A stretch of 64,000 nucleotides of DNA from Marmoricola sp. Leaf446 (GTDB lineage Bacteria; Actinomycetota; Actinomycetes; Propionibacteriales; Nocardioidaceae): the NCBI RefSeq assembly GCF_001424755.1, contig NZ_LMRF01000001.1:207294-271293 (forward strand), written 5' to 3'. Positions 29,117-37,599 of this stretch are shown here, piece by piece. Position 1 is the first letter of the stretch, and every line of letters begins with the position of its first letter. The notes under the pieces were generated by a model, which was given only the letters and a program-made list of their open reading frames with translations, was not told the origin of the DNA and searched no databases. The translations under genes were made by a program, and so were the position numbers.

Positions 29117-30595
29117 GTGCAGCGTGAAGGGTCGACCCGTGTCGCCGCGGGACGACGGGTCCTCCCGCTGCAGGCCCAGCAGGTCGAGCGCCCGACGGAC
29201 GTGGTCGACCTCCACCACCCGGAGCCCGTCGAGCACCTTGCTCTGGCCGGCGCTGCGCGGCGTCTCGGCGGGCATGAAGGCCTGGCGGAACCCCATCCGG
29301 CCGGCCTCGGCCAGCCGGGCGCCGAGGTCGCGGACGCGGCGCAGCTCACCGGACAGGCCGAGCTCGCCGATGGCGACGATGTCGCGCCCCAGCGGCCGGC
29401 CGAGGTAGGCCGAGACGATGGCGAGGGCGATCGCCGCGTCGTTGCTGGGCTCGGTGAGCCGGGCGCCGCCGACGCTGGAGACGAAGACGTCGTGGGCGTG
29501 CAGCCGGATGCCGGCGTGCTGCTGGAGCACGGCCAGGATCAGCGCCACTCGGGCGTTGTCGACGCCGGAGCAGGTGCGACGGGGGCGCTCGTTGGGGCTG
29601 TGCGTCACCAGCGCCTGCACCTCGCTGAGCAGGGGGCGACGCCCCTCCATGCTGACGGCGACGCAGGTGCCGGGCACGGGGCCGTGGCGGGCGTCGAGGA
29701 AGAGCCCGGTCGGGTCGGTGATGGCGACGATGCCGGTCGCGGAGAGGTCGAAGCAGCCGACCTCGTCGACGGGCCCGTAGCGGTTCTTCACCGCCCGCAC
29801 CATCCGCAGCCGGCTGGTGCGCTCGCCCTCGAACTGCAGCACCACGTCGACGAGGTGCTCCAGCACCCGCGGGCCGGCGATGCTGCCGTCCTTGGTCACG
29901 TGGCCGATGATCACCAGGGTGATGTTGCGCAGCTTGGCCATCCGGATCAGCGCGGCCGAGACCTCCTTGACCTGCGTGACCCCGCCCGGGACGCCGTCGA
30001 CGTCGCCGGCGCTGATGGTCTGCACCGAGTCGATGACCAGCAGGGTCGGCTTGACCTCCTCGACGTGGCCGAGCACCGCGCCGAGGTCGGTCTCGGCGGC
30101 GAGGTAGAGCTCGGGGAAGATGCCGCCGGTGCGGTCGGCGCGCATCCGCACCTGCGCCGCCGACTCCTCGCCGGTGACGTAGAGGACGCGGTGGCGCAGC
30201 CGGGCGGTCTGCGCGGCCACCTCGAGCAGCAGCGTCGACTTGCCGACGCCGGGCTCGCCGGCGAGCAGGATCGCCGCGCCGGGCACGAGCCCGCCGCCGA
30301 GCACCCGGTCGAGCTCGGGCACGCCGCTGCTGCGGGCCTGGGAGTCCTCGATCGGCACCTCGCCGATGGGGCGGGCCGGGGCCGTGACCGGGCCGGCCTG
30401 CACCCGGCTGCGCGGTGCCGAGCGCTCCACCACCGTGCCCCACGCCTGGCACTCGCCGCAGCGGCCCACCCACTTGCCGGTCTCCCAGCCGCAGTCGCTG
30501 CACTGGTAGGCCACCTTGGGGGCGCGACCGGAGGCCTTGGACGACGGCCGCGAGGAGGACTGGGCAGGGGTGCGGTCGGAGCTCGAGAAGGCCAT
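29114..30595 (-). CDS. radA: DNA repair protein RadA (Sms)
   Basis: 493 residues. A C4 zinc finger (CSDCGWE...GRCGEC, ~32-48), a RecA-like ATPase with GEPGVGKSTLLLE (~114), the RadA-specific KNRYG (~270), and a Lon-like C-terminal domain. It is a hexameric helicase that extends strand invasion during recombinational repair. A Ser/Arg-rich stretch of ~25 residues precedes the finger. A TAGCGT box ends 6 bases before the ATG and no RBS is seen. Divergent from the LacI gene. Confidence 0.96.
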   Translation of the reverse strand: MAFSSSDRTPAQSSSRPSSKASGRAPKVAYQCSDCGWETGKWVGRCGECQAWGTVVERSAPRSRVQAGPVTAPARPIGEVPIEDSQARSSGVPELDRVLGGGLVPGAAILLAGEPGVGKSTLLLEVAAQTARLRHRVLYVTGEESAAQVRMRADRTGGIFPELYLAAETDLGAVLGHVEEVKPTLLVIDSVQTISAGDVDGVPGGVTQVKEVSAALIRMAKLRNITLVIIGHVTKDGSIAGPRVLEHLVDVVLQFEGERTSRLRMVRAVKNRYGPVDEVGCFDLSATGIVAITDPTGLFLDARHGPVPGTCVAVSMEGRRPLLSEVQALVTHSPNERPRRTCSGVDNARVALILAVLQQHAGIRLHAHDVFVSSVGGARLTEPSNDAAIALAIVSAYLGRPLGRDIVAIGELGLSGELRRVRDLGARLAEAGRMGFRQAFMPAETPRSAGQSKVLDGLRVVEVDHVRRALDLLGLQREDPSSRGDTGRPFTLH

Positions 30596-30601
30596 GGCGG
30601 C

Positions 30602-30607
30602 ACGCTA
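30602..30607 (-). promoter_or_regulatory. -10 box of leaderless radA
   Basis: TAGCGT on the minus strand, 6 bases before the ATG at 30595. Confidence 0.45.
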
Positions 30608-30673
30608 GGCCACGGCACCGACAGTCCGCGGGAGCCACCGACGGGCCCGCTGCAGCCGGGGCGTGTCGTACGG

Positions 30674-30687
30674 TTGGATCGTTCCAG
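30674..30687. promoter_or_regulatory. Possible LacI-family operator (autoregulation)
   Basis: TTGGATCGTTCCAG has imperfect dyad symmetry around a central CG (TGGA...TCCA), the layout of LacI-family operators. It lies 17 bases before the start of the LacI-type gene, between it and divergent radA. Confidence 0.4.
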
Positions 30688-30704
30688 ACCCGCCCAGGAG
30701 ACCC

Positions 30705-31781
30705 ATGAGCCAGCCCATCGACCGGCGCGTGCCGCGCACCGAGGTGCGCGCGCGCCCCGCGGGCCCGCCGACGCTGGCCACGGTGGCCGACGAGGCGGGC
30801 GTCTCGCGCCAGACCGTCTCCAACGCGCTCAACAACCCCGACCTGCTGCGGCCCGAGACGCTGGAGCGGGTGCAGGAGGTCATCGAGCGGCTCGGCTACT
30901 CGCCCAACCGCGCCGCGCGGCAGCTGCGCACCCGGTCCTCCCACCTGGTCGGGCTGCGCTTCGAGCCCGCGCAGGAGGGCACCAGCAACGCGCTCATGGA
31001 CCGCTTCCTGCACAGCCTCGTCGCCGCGGCCTCCCGCACCGGCCACCACGTGCTGCTGTTCTCCGGCGACCCCGACGACCCGCTGGACGGCTACGACGAC
31101 CTGCTGCGCTCCACGGCGGTCGACGCGTTCGTGGTCACCGACACCTACGCCGGCACGCCTCAGGCGGGCTTCCTCAAGGACCGCGACGCCCCCTTCGTGA
31201 CCTTCGGCCGCCCGTGGGAGGACCCCCACGCCGACCACGCCTGGGTCGACGTCGACGGGGCTGCCGGTGCTCGCGCCGCCACCCGGCACCTGCTCGAGCA
31301 GGGCCACCGGCGGATCGCCTGGCTGGGCTGGGAGCGCTCCTCGCGCATCGGGCAGGACCGCCGCAGCGGCTGGGAGGAGACCCTGCGCGCCGAGGGACTG
31401 GACCCCACCGGCCTCGGGGTCCGGGTCACCGACAACGTCGACGCCGCGCGGATGGCCACCCACCACGTGCTCGACGACCCGAGCGTGACCGGGTTCGTCT
31501 GCGCCAGCGACACCCTCGCGCTGGGGGTGCTGCACGCGCTGGCCGAGCGTCGGCTGCAGCCGGGGGCCGACGTGGGCGTCGTCGGCTTCGACGACTCCGC
31601 CGCCGCGCAGGTCGCCTGGCCCGGTCTCACCTCGGTGCGCCAGCCCCTCGAGGACGTCGCCGTGGCCCTGGTGCACACGCTGCACGACGTGCTGGCCCAC
31701 CGTCCGGTCGCCGAGCAGGGCCGGATGCTCGAGCCCTCCCTGGTCGTGCGCCGCTCCAGCCTGCGGGGCTGGACGCCGTAG
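30705..31781 (+). CDS. LacI family transcriptional regulator
   Basis: 358 residues; the ATG has CAGGAG four bases upstream. The N-terminal HTH PTLATVADEAGVSRQTVSNALNN and the hinge LGYSPNRAARQLRT (~65) are typical of LacI. The periplasmic-binding-protein-like effector domain runs from ~80 (VGLRFEPAQ) to the end, with VCASDTLALGVL (~265) and VGVVGFDDSAAAQVAWPGLTSV (~287). Such proteins usually repress sugar catabolic genes; no sugar transporter is in view, so the target is not clear. The 3' end is only three bases from the convergent methyltransferase gene. Confidence 0.9.
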   Translation: MSQPIDRRVPRTEVRARPAGPPTLATVADEAGVSRQTVSNALNNPDLLRPETLERVQEVIERLGYSPNRAARQLRTRSSHLVGLRFEPAQEGTSNALMDRFLHSLVAAASRTGHHVLLFSGDPDDPLDGYDDLLRSTAVDAFVVTDTYAGTPQAGFLKDRDAPFVTFGRPWEDPHADHAWVDVDGAAGARAATRHLLEQGHRRIAWLGWERSSRIGQDRRSGWEETLRAEGLDPTGLGVRVTDNVDAARMATHHVLDDPSVTGFVCASDTLALGVLHALAERRLQPGADVGVVGFDDSAAAQVAWPGLTSVRQPLEDVAVALVHTLHDVLAHRPVAEQGRMLEPSLVVRRSSLRGWTP

Positions 31782-31784
31782 CGC

Positions 31785-32489
31785 TCAGAAGCCCCGGCTC
31801 CACACGTTGACGGCGTAGTCGACGCTCGTGCCCCGGTGGCCGGCCAGCGCCTGCTGCGCCACCTCGGGCGGGAGCTCGATGCGCACCACCGCCTCGAGGT
31901 CCTCGCGGGAGTCGAAGGTCCACGCGGTCCGGACCGGGTGACGCGACCACCCCTGGGCGTGCCAGAACTCCTCGACCTCGCGCGGGTCGACCATCGGGTA
32001 GCCGCGGCGGAACCACGCGCCGAAGGTCGAGCGGGTGGCGTCGTTGTCGATGACGAAGGCCCGACCACCCGGCCGTACGACGCGGTCGAGCTCGCGCAGG
32101 CCGGGCTCGCAGCCGGGGCCCAGGAAGTAGGCCCAGCGGGCGTGGACCACGTCGACCGACGCGCCGTCGAGCGGCAGGTCGGTGGCCGAGCCGTGCAGCA
32201 CGGTGACACCGGGGAGCCGACGCGTGCGACGCCGCGCCACCGCCGCGAGGCCGGAGTGGGGCTCCACGCCGACGACCGAGCGGGCGGAGCCGGCCAGCAG
32301 CGGGAGGTGGAAGCCGGTGCCGCAGCCCACGTCGAGCACGTCACGCCCGGCCCAGCCGCCGAGGCGGCGCATCGTGGCCAGCAGCGCGCCGGCCCGGTCG
32401 AAGGCGCGGTTCTCGACCTCGTAGACGTCCGCGTGGTGCCAGATGTTGGGGCTGGGGATCGCCCCGGGAGCCAGGTCGGGCTCGGTCAC
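31785..32489 (-). CDS. Class I SAM-dependent methyltransferase (Methyltransf_11 type)
   Basis: 234 residues from the GTG at 32489. VLDVGCGTGFHLPLLAG (~48) is the SAM-binding motif I; VVGVEPHSG, LPLDGASVDVVHARWAYFLGPG (~100) and LRELDRVVRPGGRAFVIDND (~125) follow. An HHADVYEVENRAFD element (~15) before the core is common in small-molecule methyltransferases. Substrate unknown. It follows the glyoxalase-like gene by 14 bases on the same strand and may be co-transcribed with it. Confidence 0.85.
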   Translation of the reverse strand: MTEPDLAPGAIPSPNIWHHADVYEVENRAFDRAGALLATMRRLGGWAGRDVLDVGCGTGFHLPLLAGSARSVVGVEPHSGLAAVARRRTRRLPGVTVLHGSATDLPLDGASVDVVHARWAYFLGPGCEPGLRELDRVVRPGGRAFVIDNDATRSTFGAWFRRGYPMVDPREVEEFWHAQGWSRHPVRTAWTFDSREDLEAVVRIELPPEVAQQALAGHRGTSVDYAVNVWSRGF

Positions 32490-32503
32490 CGGACGGTCGT
32501 GAC

Positions 32504-33142
32504 CTAGAGGCGGACGAGGCCGTTCGGGGTCTGGAACTTGGCCGCGGTGATGCCGGGCGTGCCGTTGGGGGCGACCCACTCGACCTTGACGGCCTCGAGC
32601 GGCTGGTCGACGGACTGGCCGAGCCACTCCGAGACCCGGGCGGGGTCGCCGGCGATCTCCAGGCACTCCAGCGAGACCGCGCCCGAGGCGCCGCTGCCGG
32701 GGTGGTCGGCCGAGGCGATGTCCCACTCGATGAAGAAGGGCAGCTGCGGGTCGGCCTGGAGCCCCTTGACGCCGAGCTGCTTCCAGAGCAGCTCGGTCCC
32801 GTCGGGCCGGTGCCGGTTGCCCTTGACGGCCTCGCGGCCCAGGCGCTGCTCGTGCGGCGCGATGTCGTCGACCGCGACGACCCACCCGAGCCAGCCGCCG
32901 CCGAGCTCGGAGCGGGCACGCACGGCCTGGCCGAACGGCGCCTTGTCCGAGGCGGGGTGGTCGAGGACCTCGACGACCTCGAGGTAGGTGCCCTGGGTCA
33001 GCGGCAGGATGGCGTTGCGGGTGCCGAAGCGGGGGTGGATGCCACCGGAGCGGAACTCCTCGCCCAGCAGCTCCCCGAGACGTTCGGTCGTGCCCGCGAG
33101 TCCACCCGGGCCGGCTGCGAAGACGATGTGGTCGAGACGCAT
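32504..33142 (-). CDS. Glyoxalase-like (VOC superfamily) protein
   Basis: 212 residues. MRLDHIVFAAG at the start and ILPLTQGTYLEVVEVLDHP (~46) match the Glyoxalase_3-like (PF13468-type) proteins; HPRFGTRN, FFIEWD (~135) and LECLEIAGDP (~160) belong to the second half of the fold. The family has metal-dependent enzymes and non-catalytic members, and the substrate cannot be told. Start chosen at the ATG at 33142, since the family begins at the first strand; an upstream ATG would add 29 residues without similarity. The 123 bases before it (33143-33265) show no gene. Confidence 0.75.
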   Translation of the reverse strand: MRLDHIVFAAGPGGLAGTTERLGELLGEEFRSGGIHPRFGTRNAILPLTQGTYLEVVEVLDHPASDKAPFGQAVRARSELGGGWLGWVVAVDDIAPHEQRLGREAVKGNRHRPDGTELLWKQLGVKGLQADPQLPFFIEWDIASADHPGSGASGAVSLECLEIAGDPARVSEWLGQSVDQPLEAVKVEWVAPNGTPGITAAKFQTPNGLVRL

Positions 33143-33265
33143 GCCTGATTCTGACCCGGGTATCGAAACCGGGTCACACCGGGGGTGCGGTGTCGCGCAG
33201 CGTGTGCGCGGGTGGCGGAAGGCCGCCACGGCGCGGCGGTGCGCCGGGGCGGGGCGCGGACGGCG

Positions 33266-34033
33266 TCAGCGACGCGGGTCGGCGGGGTGCAGGGCCAGGG
33301 CCGAGCGGGAGCGCAGGTGGCGTTCGCAGGCGGCCGCCAGGACGTCGTACGCCGGCTGGCCCATCAGCGTCACGAGCTCCACCGCGCTGGACAGGTAGAC
33401 CGGCTCGGCGCCGACGTGCGCCTCGGTGTTGCCCGAGCAGTACCAGTCGAGGTCGTGGCCGCCCGCGCCCCAGCCGCGGCGGTCGTACTCCTCGATGCCG
33501 ACCTCGAGGTAGGTGGTGCCGTCGGGCCGCTCGACGTCGCGGTAAGTGCGCCGGATCGGCAGCTGCCAGCACACGTCGGGCTTGGTCTCCACGAAGTGCA
33601 CGTCGCGGTCCAGCGCCAGCCCGTGCAGCGCACAGCCGTAGCCGGCGGCCGAGCCCCGCGGGTTGTGGAAGATGCAGGCGCCGTCGACGACGCGGGTCTT
33701 GCGCGCCCCGTCGGCGTCGGTCTCCACCCAGCCCTTGCGGGTCAGCCGGCCCCGCTTGTCCAGCGCCCGGTCGCGGTGGTGCCAGTGCGCGTCGTCGAGC
33801 CGGTCGACCCAGACCTTGACGCGGTCCTCGTCGTCGCGGTCGGAGAAGTGCGCGCCGAGCGTGCAGCAGCCCGCGTCGGGCGCGGTGTCGTAGATGCCCT
33901 GGCAGCCCTCGCCGAAGATGCACGTCCAGCCCGACGTCAGCCAGGTGAGGTCGCAGCGGAACACCTGGTCGGCGTCCGCGGGGTCCTCGAACTCGATCCA
34001 GGCACGGGGGAACACCAGGTCGACCTCGGGCAC
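33266..34033 (-). CDS. Cysteine-rich DUF3109-like protein, putative metal-cluster binder
   Basis: 255 residues with ten cysteines and no signal peptide or membrane segment. Their arrangement follows DUF3109/YkgJ-type proteins: an N-terminal C-x11-C-x5-C-x10-CC group (FRCDL ... WTCIF ... EGCQG ... AGCCTLG), then GACIF (~118), [10 protein letters not shown] (~132), and [12 protein letters not shown] (~151). The DUF3109 equivalents are GACC, a C-x-F segment, and KPxSCHLYPIR. That group is thought to hold an iron-sulfur or zinc centre but its role is unknown. GTG start with TAGGCT ending 6 bases upstream (leaderless). Confidence 0.6.
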   Translation of the reverse strand: MPEVDLVFPRAWIEFEDPADADQVFRCDLTWLTSGWTCIFGEGCQGIYDTAPDAGCCTLGAHFSDRDDEDRVKVWVDRLDDAHWHHRDRALDKRGRLTRKGWVETDADGARKTRVVDGACIFHNPRGSAAGYGCALHGLALDRDVHFVETKPDVCWQLPIRRTYRDVERPDGTTYLEVGIEEYDRRGWGAGGHDLDWYCSGNTEAHVGAEPVYLSSAVELVTLMGQPAYDVLAAACERHLRSRSALALHPADPRR

Positions 34034-34039
34034 CGGGTC

Positions 34040-34045
34040 AGCCTA
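34040..34045 (-). promoter_or_regulatory. -10 box of leaderless Cys-rich gene
   Basis: TAGGCT on the minus strand, 6 bases before the GTG at 34033. Confidence 0.5.
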
Positions 34046-34088
34046 GGCCAGCCCGGGTGAGCCGCCCGCGGCGCGCCGTGCACCCCGG

Positions 34089-34094
34089 TAGCCT
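34089..34094 (+). promoter_or_regulatory. -10 box of leaderless ppx
   Basis: TAGCCT ends 6 bases before the ppx ATG; no RBS. Confidence 0.5.
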
Positions 34095-34100
34095 CGGCAC

Positions 34101-35036
34101 ATGCGCCTCGGTGTGCTCGACATCGGCTCCAACACGGGGCACCTCCTCGTCGTCGACGCCTACCGCGGGGCGGCGCCGCTCCCGGCCTCCTCGGCCAAGG
34201 AGCCGCTGCGCCTGGCCGAGCACCTCGCCGACGACGGCACCATCACCACCGCGGGCGTCGACGCGCTGACCGCCTTCGTGGCCCGGGCGCTCGAGCTGGC
34301 CGAGGACAAGGGGTGCCAGCAGGTCTTCTCCTTCGCCACGTCGGCCATCCGCGAGGCCGGCAACGGCGAGGAGGTGCTCGCCCACGTCCAGGACCGCACC
34401 GGGCTCGAGGTCGTGGTGCTCCCCGGCGAGGACGAGGCGCGGCTGACGTTCCTCGCCGTGCGCCGGTGGTTCGGCTGGTCCTCGGGCCGGCTCGCGGTCT
34501 TCGACATCGGCGGCGGCTCGCTCGAGGTCGCCGGCGGTGACAGCGAGGTGCCCGACGTCGCCTGGAGCCTGCCGCTCGGGGCCGGCCGGCTGGCCCGGCG
34601 GCACTTCGCGGCCGGGCGTCCCGACGACGACGCGCTGCGCCAGCTGCGGCGCCGGATCCGGGCGGAGGTCGCCGAGGACGCCGGCTCGCTGCTGCGCGGC
34701 GGCGTGCCCGACCACGCCGTCGCCACCTCCAAGACGTTCCGCTCGCTCGCGCGCATCTGCGGCGCGGCGCCCTCCAGCGAGGGCCTGTTCGTACGCCGGG
34801 TCCTGCCGGCCGACGAGCTGCGCGACTGGGTCCCCAAGCTGGTCGCCATGGACGTCCGGGAGACGGCCGAGCTGCCGGGCGTGTCGGCGAGCCGGGCCCA
34901 CCAGGTGGTGGCCGGGGCGCTGGTCGCCGAGGCCGTGATGGACGTCTTCGACCTGCCCGAGCTGGAGATCTGCCCCTGGGCGCTGCGCGAGGGCGTCATC
35001 CTCGACCGGCTGGACACGCTCGGCTCGGCGGGCTGA
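34101..35036 (+). CDS. ppx: Exopolyphosphatase / pppGpp phosphohydrolase family protein
   Basis: 311 residues, the short two-domain actinobacterial form (compare Rv0496). [16 protein letters not shown] (~4) is the first phosphate-binding loop, [11 protein letters not shown] (~84) and [12 protein letters not shown] (~110) line the active site, and [11 protein letters not shown] (~133) is the second phosphate loop. It removes phosphate from the ends of polyphosphate and may also act on ppGpp precursors. The following isomerase gene starts 6 bases after the stop, so the two are probably one transcript. Confidence 0.92.
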   Translation: MRLGVLDIGSNTGHLLVVDAYRGAAPLPASSAKEPLRLAEHLADDGTITTAGVDALTAFVARALELAEDKGCQQVFSFATSAIREAGNGEEVLAHVQDRTGLEVVVLPGEDEARLTFLAVRRWFGWSSGRLAVFDIGGGSLEVAGGDSEVPDVAWSLPLGAGRLARRHFAAGRPDDDALRQLRRRIRAEVAEDAGSLLRGGVPDHAVATSKTFRSLARICGAAPSSEGLFVRRVLPADELRDWVPKLVAMDVRETAELPGVSASRAHQVVAGALVAEAVMDVFDLPELEICPWALREGVILDRLDTLGSAG

Positions 35037-35042
35037 GCGCAC

Positions 35043-35846
35043 GTGCCCCTCTTCGGCCTCTCCACCGCGTCGGTCTACCCCGAGCCGACCGCGCACGCCT
35101 TCGACTACGCCGAGCGGCTCGGCTACGACGCCGTCGAGGTGATGGTCAGCATCGACGTCGTCAGCCAGGAGACCGACCGCATCCTGGCGCTGCGCGACCA
35201 GCACGGCGTCCCCGTCTGCGCGGTCCACGCGCCCTGCCTGCTGATCACCCAGCGGGTGTGGGGCACCGACCCCTGGGTCAAGCTCGAGCGCAGCGCCGAG
35301 ATGGCCGCGGCCCTGGACGCCGACGTCGTGGTCGTGCACCCGCCGTTCCGCTGGCAGCGCGACTACGCGGCCGGGTTCGTCGAGGGGGTCGCCGAGCTGG
35401 AGCGGCGTACGGGCATCGCCTTCGCGGTCGAGAACATGTATCCCTGGCGGGCCACCTCCAAGCGCGAGCTCAAGGTCTACCAACCCGGCTGGGACCCCTC
35501 GGAGGAGTCCTACGCCAACACCACGCTCGACCTCTCCCACGCGGCCACCGCGCAGTCCGACCCGCTGGCGATGGCGCAGCGGCTGGGCGACCGGCTGCGG
35601 CACGTCCACATGACCGACGGCAGCGGGTCGCCCAAGGACGAGCACCTCGTCCCGGGCCGCGGGGCGATGCCGACCGGTCCGCTGCTGGAGCACCTCGCCG
35701 GGCGCGGGTTCGAGGGCCACGTCGTGGCCGAGATCAACACCCGCAAGGCCGACGACCCCGAGGAGCGGGAGTCCGACCTGCTCGAGACGCTGGCCTACAC
35801 GCGGCTGCACTTCGCGGCGCCCGACGCCGCACCACGTCGTGACTAG
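35043..35846 (+). CDS. Sugar phosphate isomerase/epimerase (TIM barrel)
   Basis: 267 residues, xylose-isomerase-like / AP endonuclease 2 fold (PF01261). Metal ligands are visible at the usual barrel positions: VHPP (~99), VEN (~128), LDLSHA (~160), RHVHMTDG (~182), and the C-terminal VAEIN (~228). Substrate unknown; the gene is a constant neighbour of ppx in actinobacteria (compare Rv0498). GTG start. Its TAG stop forms the first half of the -10 box of the next gene. Confidence 0.85.
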   Translation: MPLFGLSTASVYPEPTAHAFDYAERLGYDAVEVMVSIDVVSQETDRILALRDQHGVPVCAVHAPCLLITQRVWGTDPWVKLERSAEMAAALDADVVVVHPPFRWQRDYAAGFVEGVAELERRTGIAFAVENMYPWRATSKRELKVYQPGWDPSEESYANTTLDLSHAATAQSDPLAMAQRLGDRLRHVHMTDGSGSPKDEHLVPGRGAMPTGPLLEHLAGRGFEGHVVAEINTRKADDPEERESDLLETLAYTRLHFAAPDAAPRRD

Positions 35847-35852
35847 GGTCAC
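35839..35852. promoter_or_regulatory. CRP-like palindrome over the dhaKL -10 box
   Basis: GTGA-CTAGGG-TCAC is a perfect CRP/FNR-type dyad. It lies across the -10 hexamer TAGGGT (35844-35849), which ends 6 bases before the dhaKL ATG. A regulator binding here would block transcription. About one such 8-base match per window is expected by chance, so the call is weak. Confidence 0.35.
35844..35849 (+). promoter_or_regulatory. -10 box of leaderless dhaKL
   Basis: TAGGGT, 6 bases before the ATG at 35856. The TAG is the stop codon of the upstream isomerase gene. Confidence 0.45.
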
Positions 35853-35855
35853 ACC

Positions 35856-37580
35856 ATGAAGAAGCTGATCAACGAGGTGGGGGACGTCGTCCCGGAGATG
35901 CTCGAGGGCCTCGTCGCCGCGAACCCCGGGCTGGTGCTGCTGGACGGGCAGACGGTCGTGGTCAGGCGCGACCACGCCGACCTCGCCCGCGACGGCGTGG
36001 TGGCCGTCCTCTCCGGGGGTGGCGCCGGCCACGAGCCCGCGCACGGCGGGTACGTCGGCCCGGGGATGCTCACCGGCGCGGTGGTCGGCGACGTGTTCAC
36101 CTCGCCCTCCACCGACGCCGTGCTCGCCGCGCTGCGCACCGTCGGAGACGCACCGGGTGCGCTGCTGGTGGTCAAGAACTACACCGGCGACCGGCTCAAC
36201 TTCGGCCTCGCCGCCGAGATCGCCCGCACCGAGGGCCTCGACGTCGAGATGGTCGTGGTGGGCGACGACGTGGCCCTCGCGGCGGAGGGCGACCACGCCG
36301 GACGACGCGGCATCGCCGGCACCGTGCTGGTCCACAAGGCCGCCGGCGCCGCGGCGGCGCGCGGTGACGACCTCGCCGGGGTCCGCGACGTGGCGCAGCG
36401 GGTCGCCGACGGCGTCCGCTCGATGGGGGTCGCGCTGGGCGCCTGCACCGTGCCCGCCGTCGGCCGCCCCGGCTTCGAGCTGGGTGAGGACGAGGTCGAG
36501 TGGGGCCTGGGCATCCACGGCGAGGCCGGCGTCGAGCGGGGCGCGCTCGTGGGCGCCGACGCCGTGGCCGAGCGGCTGGTCGGCGCGGTGGCCGACGACG
36601 CCGGCCTGTCCGACGGCGACCGGGTCGTGCTGCTGGTCAACGACCTCGGCACCACCCCGCCCAGCGAGCTCGACGTGGTGGCCCGGGGGGCAGTGCGGGT
36701 GCTGCGCGGGCGCGGCGTACGCGTGGAGCGGCTGTGGGCCGGTGCCTTCCTCACCGCCCTGGACATGCCCGGGTGCTCGGTCTCGGTCCTGGCCGTCGAC
36801 GACGACCTGCTGGAGCTGCTCGACGCGCCGTCGGAGACCTCCGCGTGGCCGGCCGCCCACCGCGGCCGGGTCACGCCGGAGGGGGAGGAGCGGCTCGCGG
36901 CCCCGGCGGACCCCGACACCGTCGACCGCACGTCGGGCACCCCGCCCGACGGCCCGCCCGACGGCCCGGTGCGACGTGCCCTGGAGGCGGCCTGCGCCGC
37001 GCTGCGCGACGCCGAGCCCGAGCTGACCCGGATGGACAGCGAGGTCGGCGACGGCGACCTCGGCACCGGCCTGGCCCGCGGTGCCACCGCGGTGCAGCAG
37101 GAGCTCGACGGCTACGCGGGCGACGCGGCCGGCACGCTGCGTGGCGCCTCGGCGACGTTGCGGAGGGCGATCGGCGGCACCTCGGGCCCGCTCTACGCCA
37201 TCCTGCTGCTCCGTGCGGCCGCCGAGCTACACGAGCGCGGGGGAGCGGGCGACGACCCCCGCTCCTGGGCCCACGCCCTCCGCGCCGGCGCCGACGGCAT
37301 CCGCGAGGTGGGCGGCGCCGAGGTGGGCGACCGCACCATGCTCGACGCCCTGGTCCCCCTCGCCGACACCCTGGCCGCCGCCCTCGAGGAGGGCGCCGAC
37401 GCGACCGAGGCGCTGGCCCGGGCCGTCGAGGCGGCCCGCGAGGGCACCGCCGGCACGTCCGACCGGGTCGCCCGGGTCGGCCGCTCCAGCTATCTCGGCG
37501 AGCGCGTCCGCGGGACGCCCGACCCGGGAGCCCACGCCGTCGTGGTCTGGGCCGAGGCGGTGCAGCGCACCCTCGCCTGA
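35856..37580 (+). CDS. ATP-dependent dihydroxyacetone kinase (DhaK-DhaL fusion)
   Basis: 574 residues. The DhaK half (1-~330) begins MKKLINEVGDVVPEMLEGL, with LSGGGAGHEPAHGGYVGPGM (~50-70) and GIHGEAGVERG (~220), where the His forms the hemiaminal with dihydroxyacetone. The DhaL half (~375-574) has the ATP/Mg motif DSEVGDGDLGTGLARG (~395) and GGTSGPLY (~437). Single-chain enzymes of this type use ATP and need no phosphotransferase partner. They phosphorylate dihydroxyacetone or glyceraldehyde in the cytosol. No glycerol dehydrogenase is next to it; the aldo/keto reductase downstream is convergent (gap 19 bases). Confidence 0.92.
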   Translation: MKKLINEVGDVVPEMLEGLVAANPGLVLLDGQTVVVRRDHADLARDGVVAVLSGGGAGHEPAHGGYVGPGMLTGAVVGDVFTSPSTDAVLAALRTVGDAPGALLVVKNYTGDRLNFGLAAEIARTEGLDVEMVVVGDDVALAAEGDHAGRRGIAGTVLVHKAAGAAAARGDDLAGVRDVAQRVADGVRSMGVALGACTVPAVGRPGFELGEDEVEWGLGIHGEAGVERGALVGADAVAERLVGAVADDAGLSDGDRVVLLVNDLGTTPPSELDVVARGAVRVLRGRGVRVERLWAGAFLTALDMPGCSVSVLAVDDDLLELLDAPSETSAWPAAHRGRVTPEGEERLAAPADPDTVDRTSGTPPDGPPDGPVRRALEAACAALRDAEPELTRMDSEVGDGDLGTGLARGATAVQQELDGYAGDAAGTLRGASATLRRAIGGTSGPLYAILLLRAAAELHERGGAGDDPRSWAHALRAGADGIREVGGAEVGDRTMLDALVPLADTLAAALEEGADATEALARAVEAAREGTAGTSDRVARVGRSSYLGERVRGTPDPGAHAVVVWAEAVQRTLA

Positions 37581-37599
37581 CGGCCTCGGCGGTGCGGTG

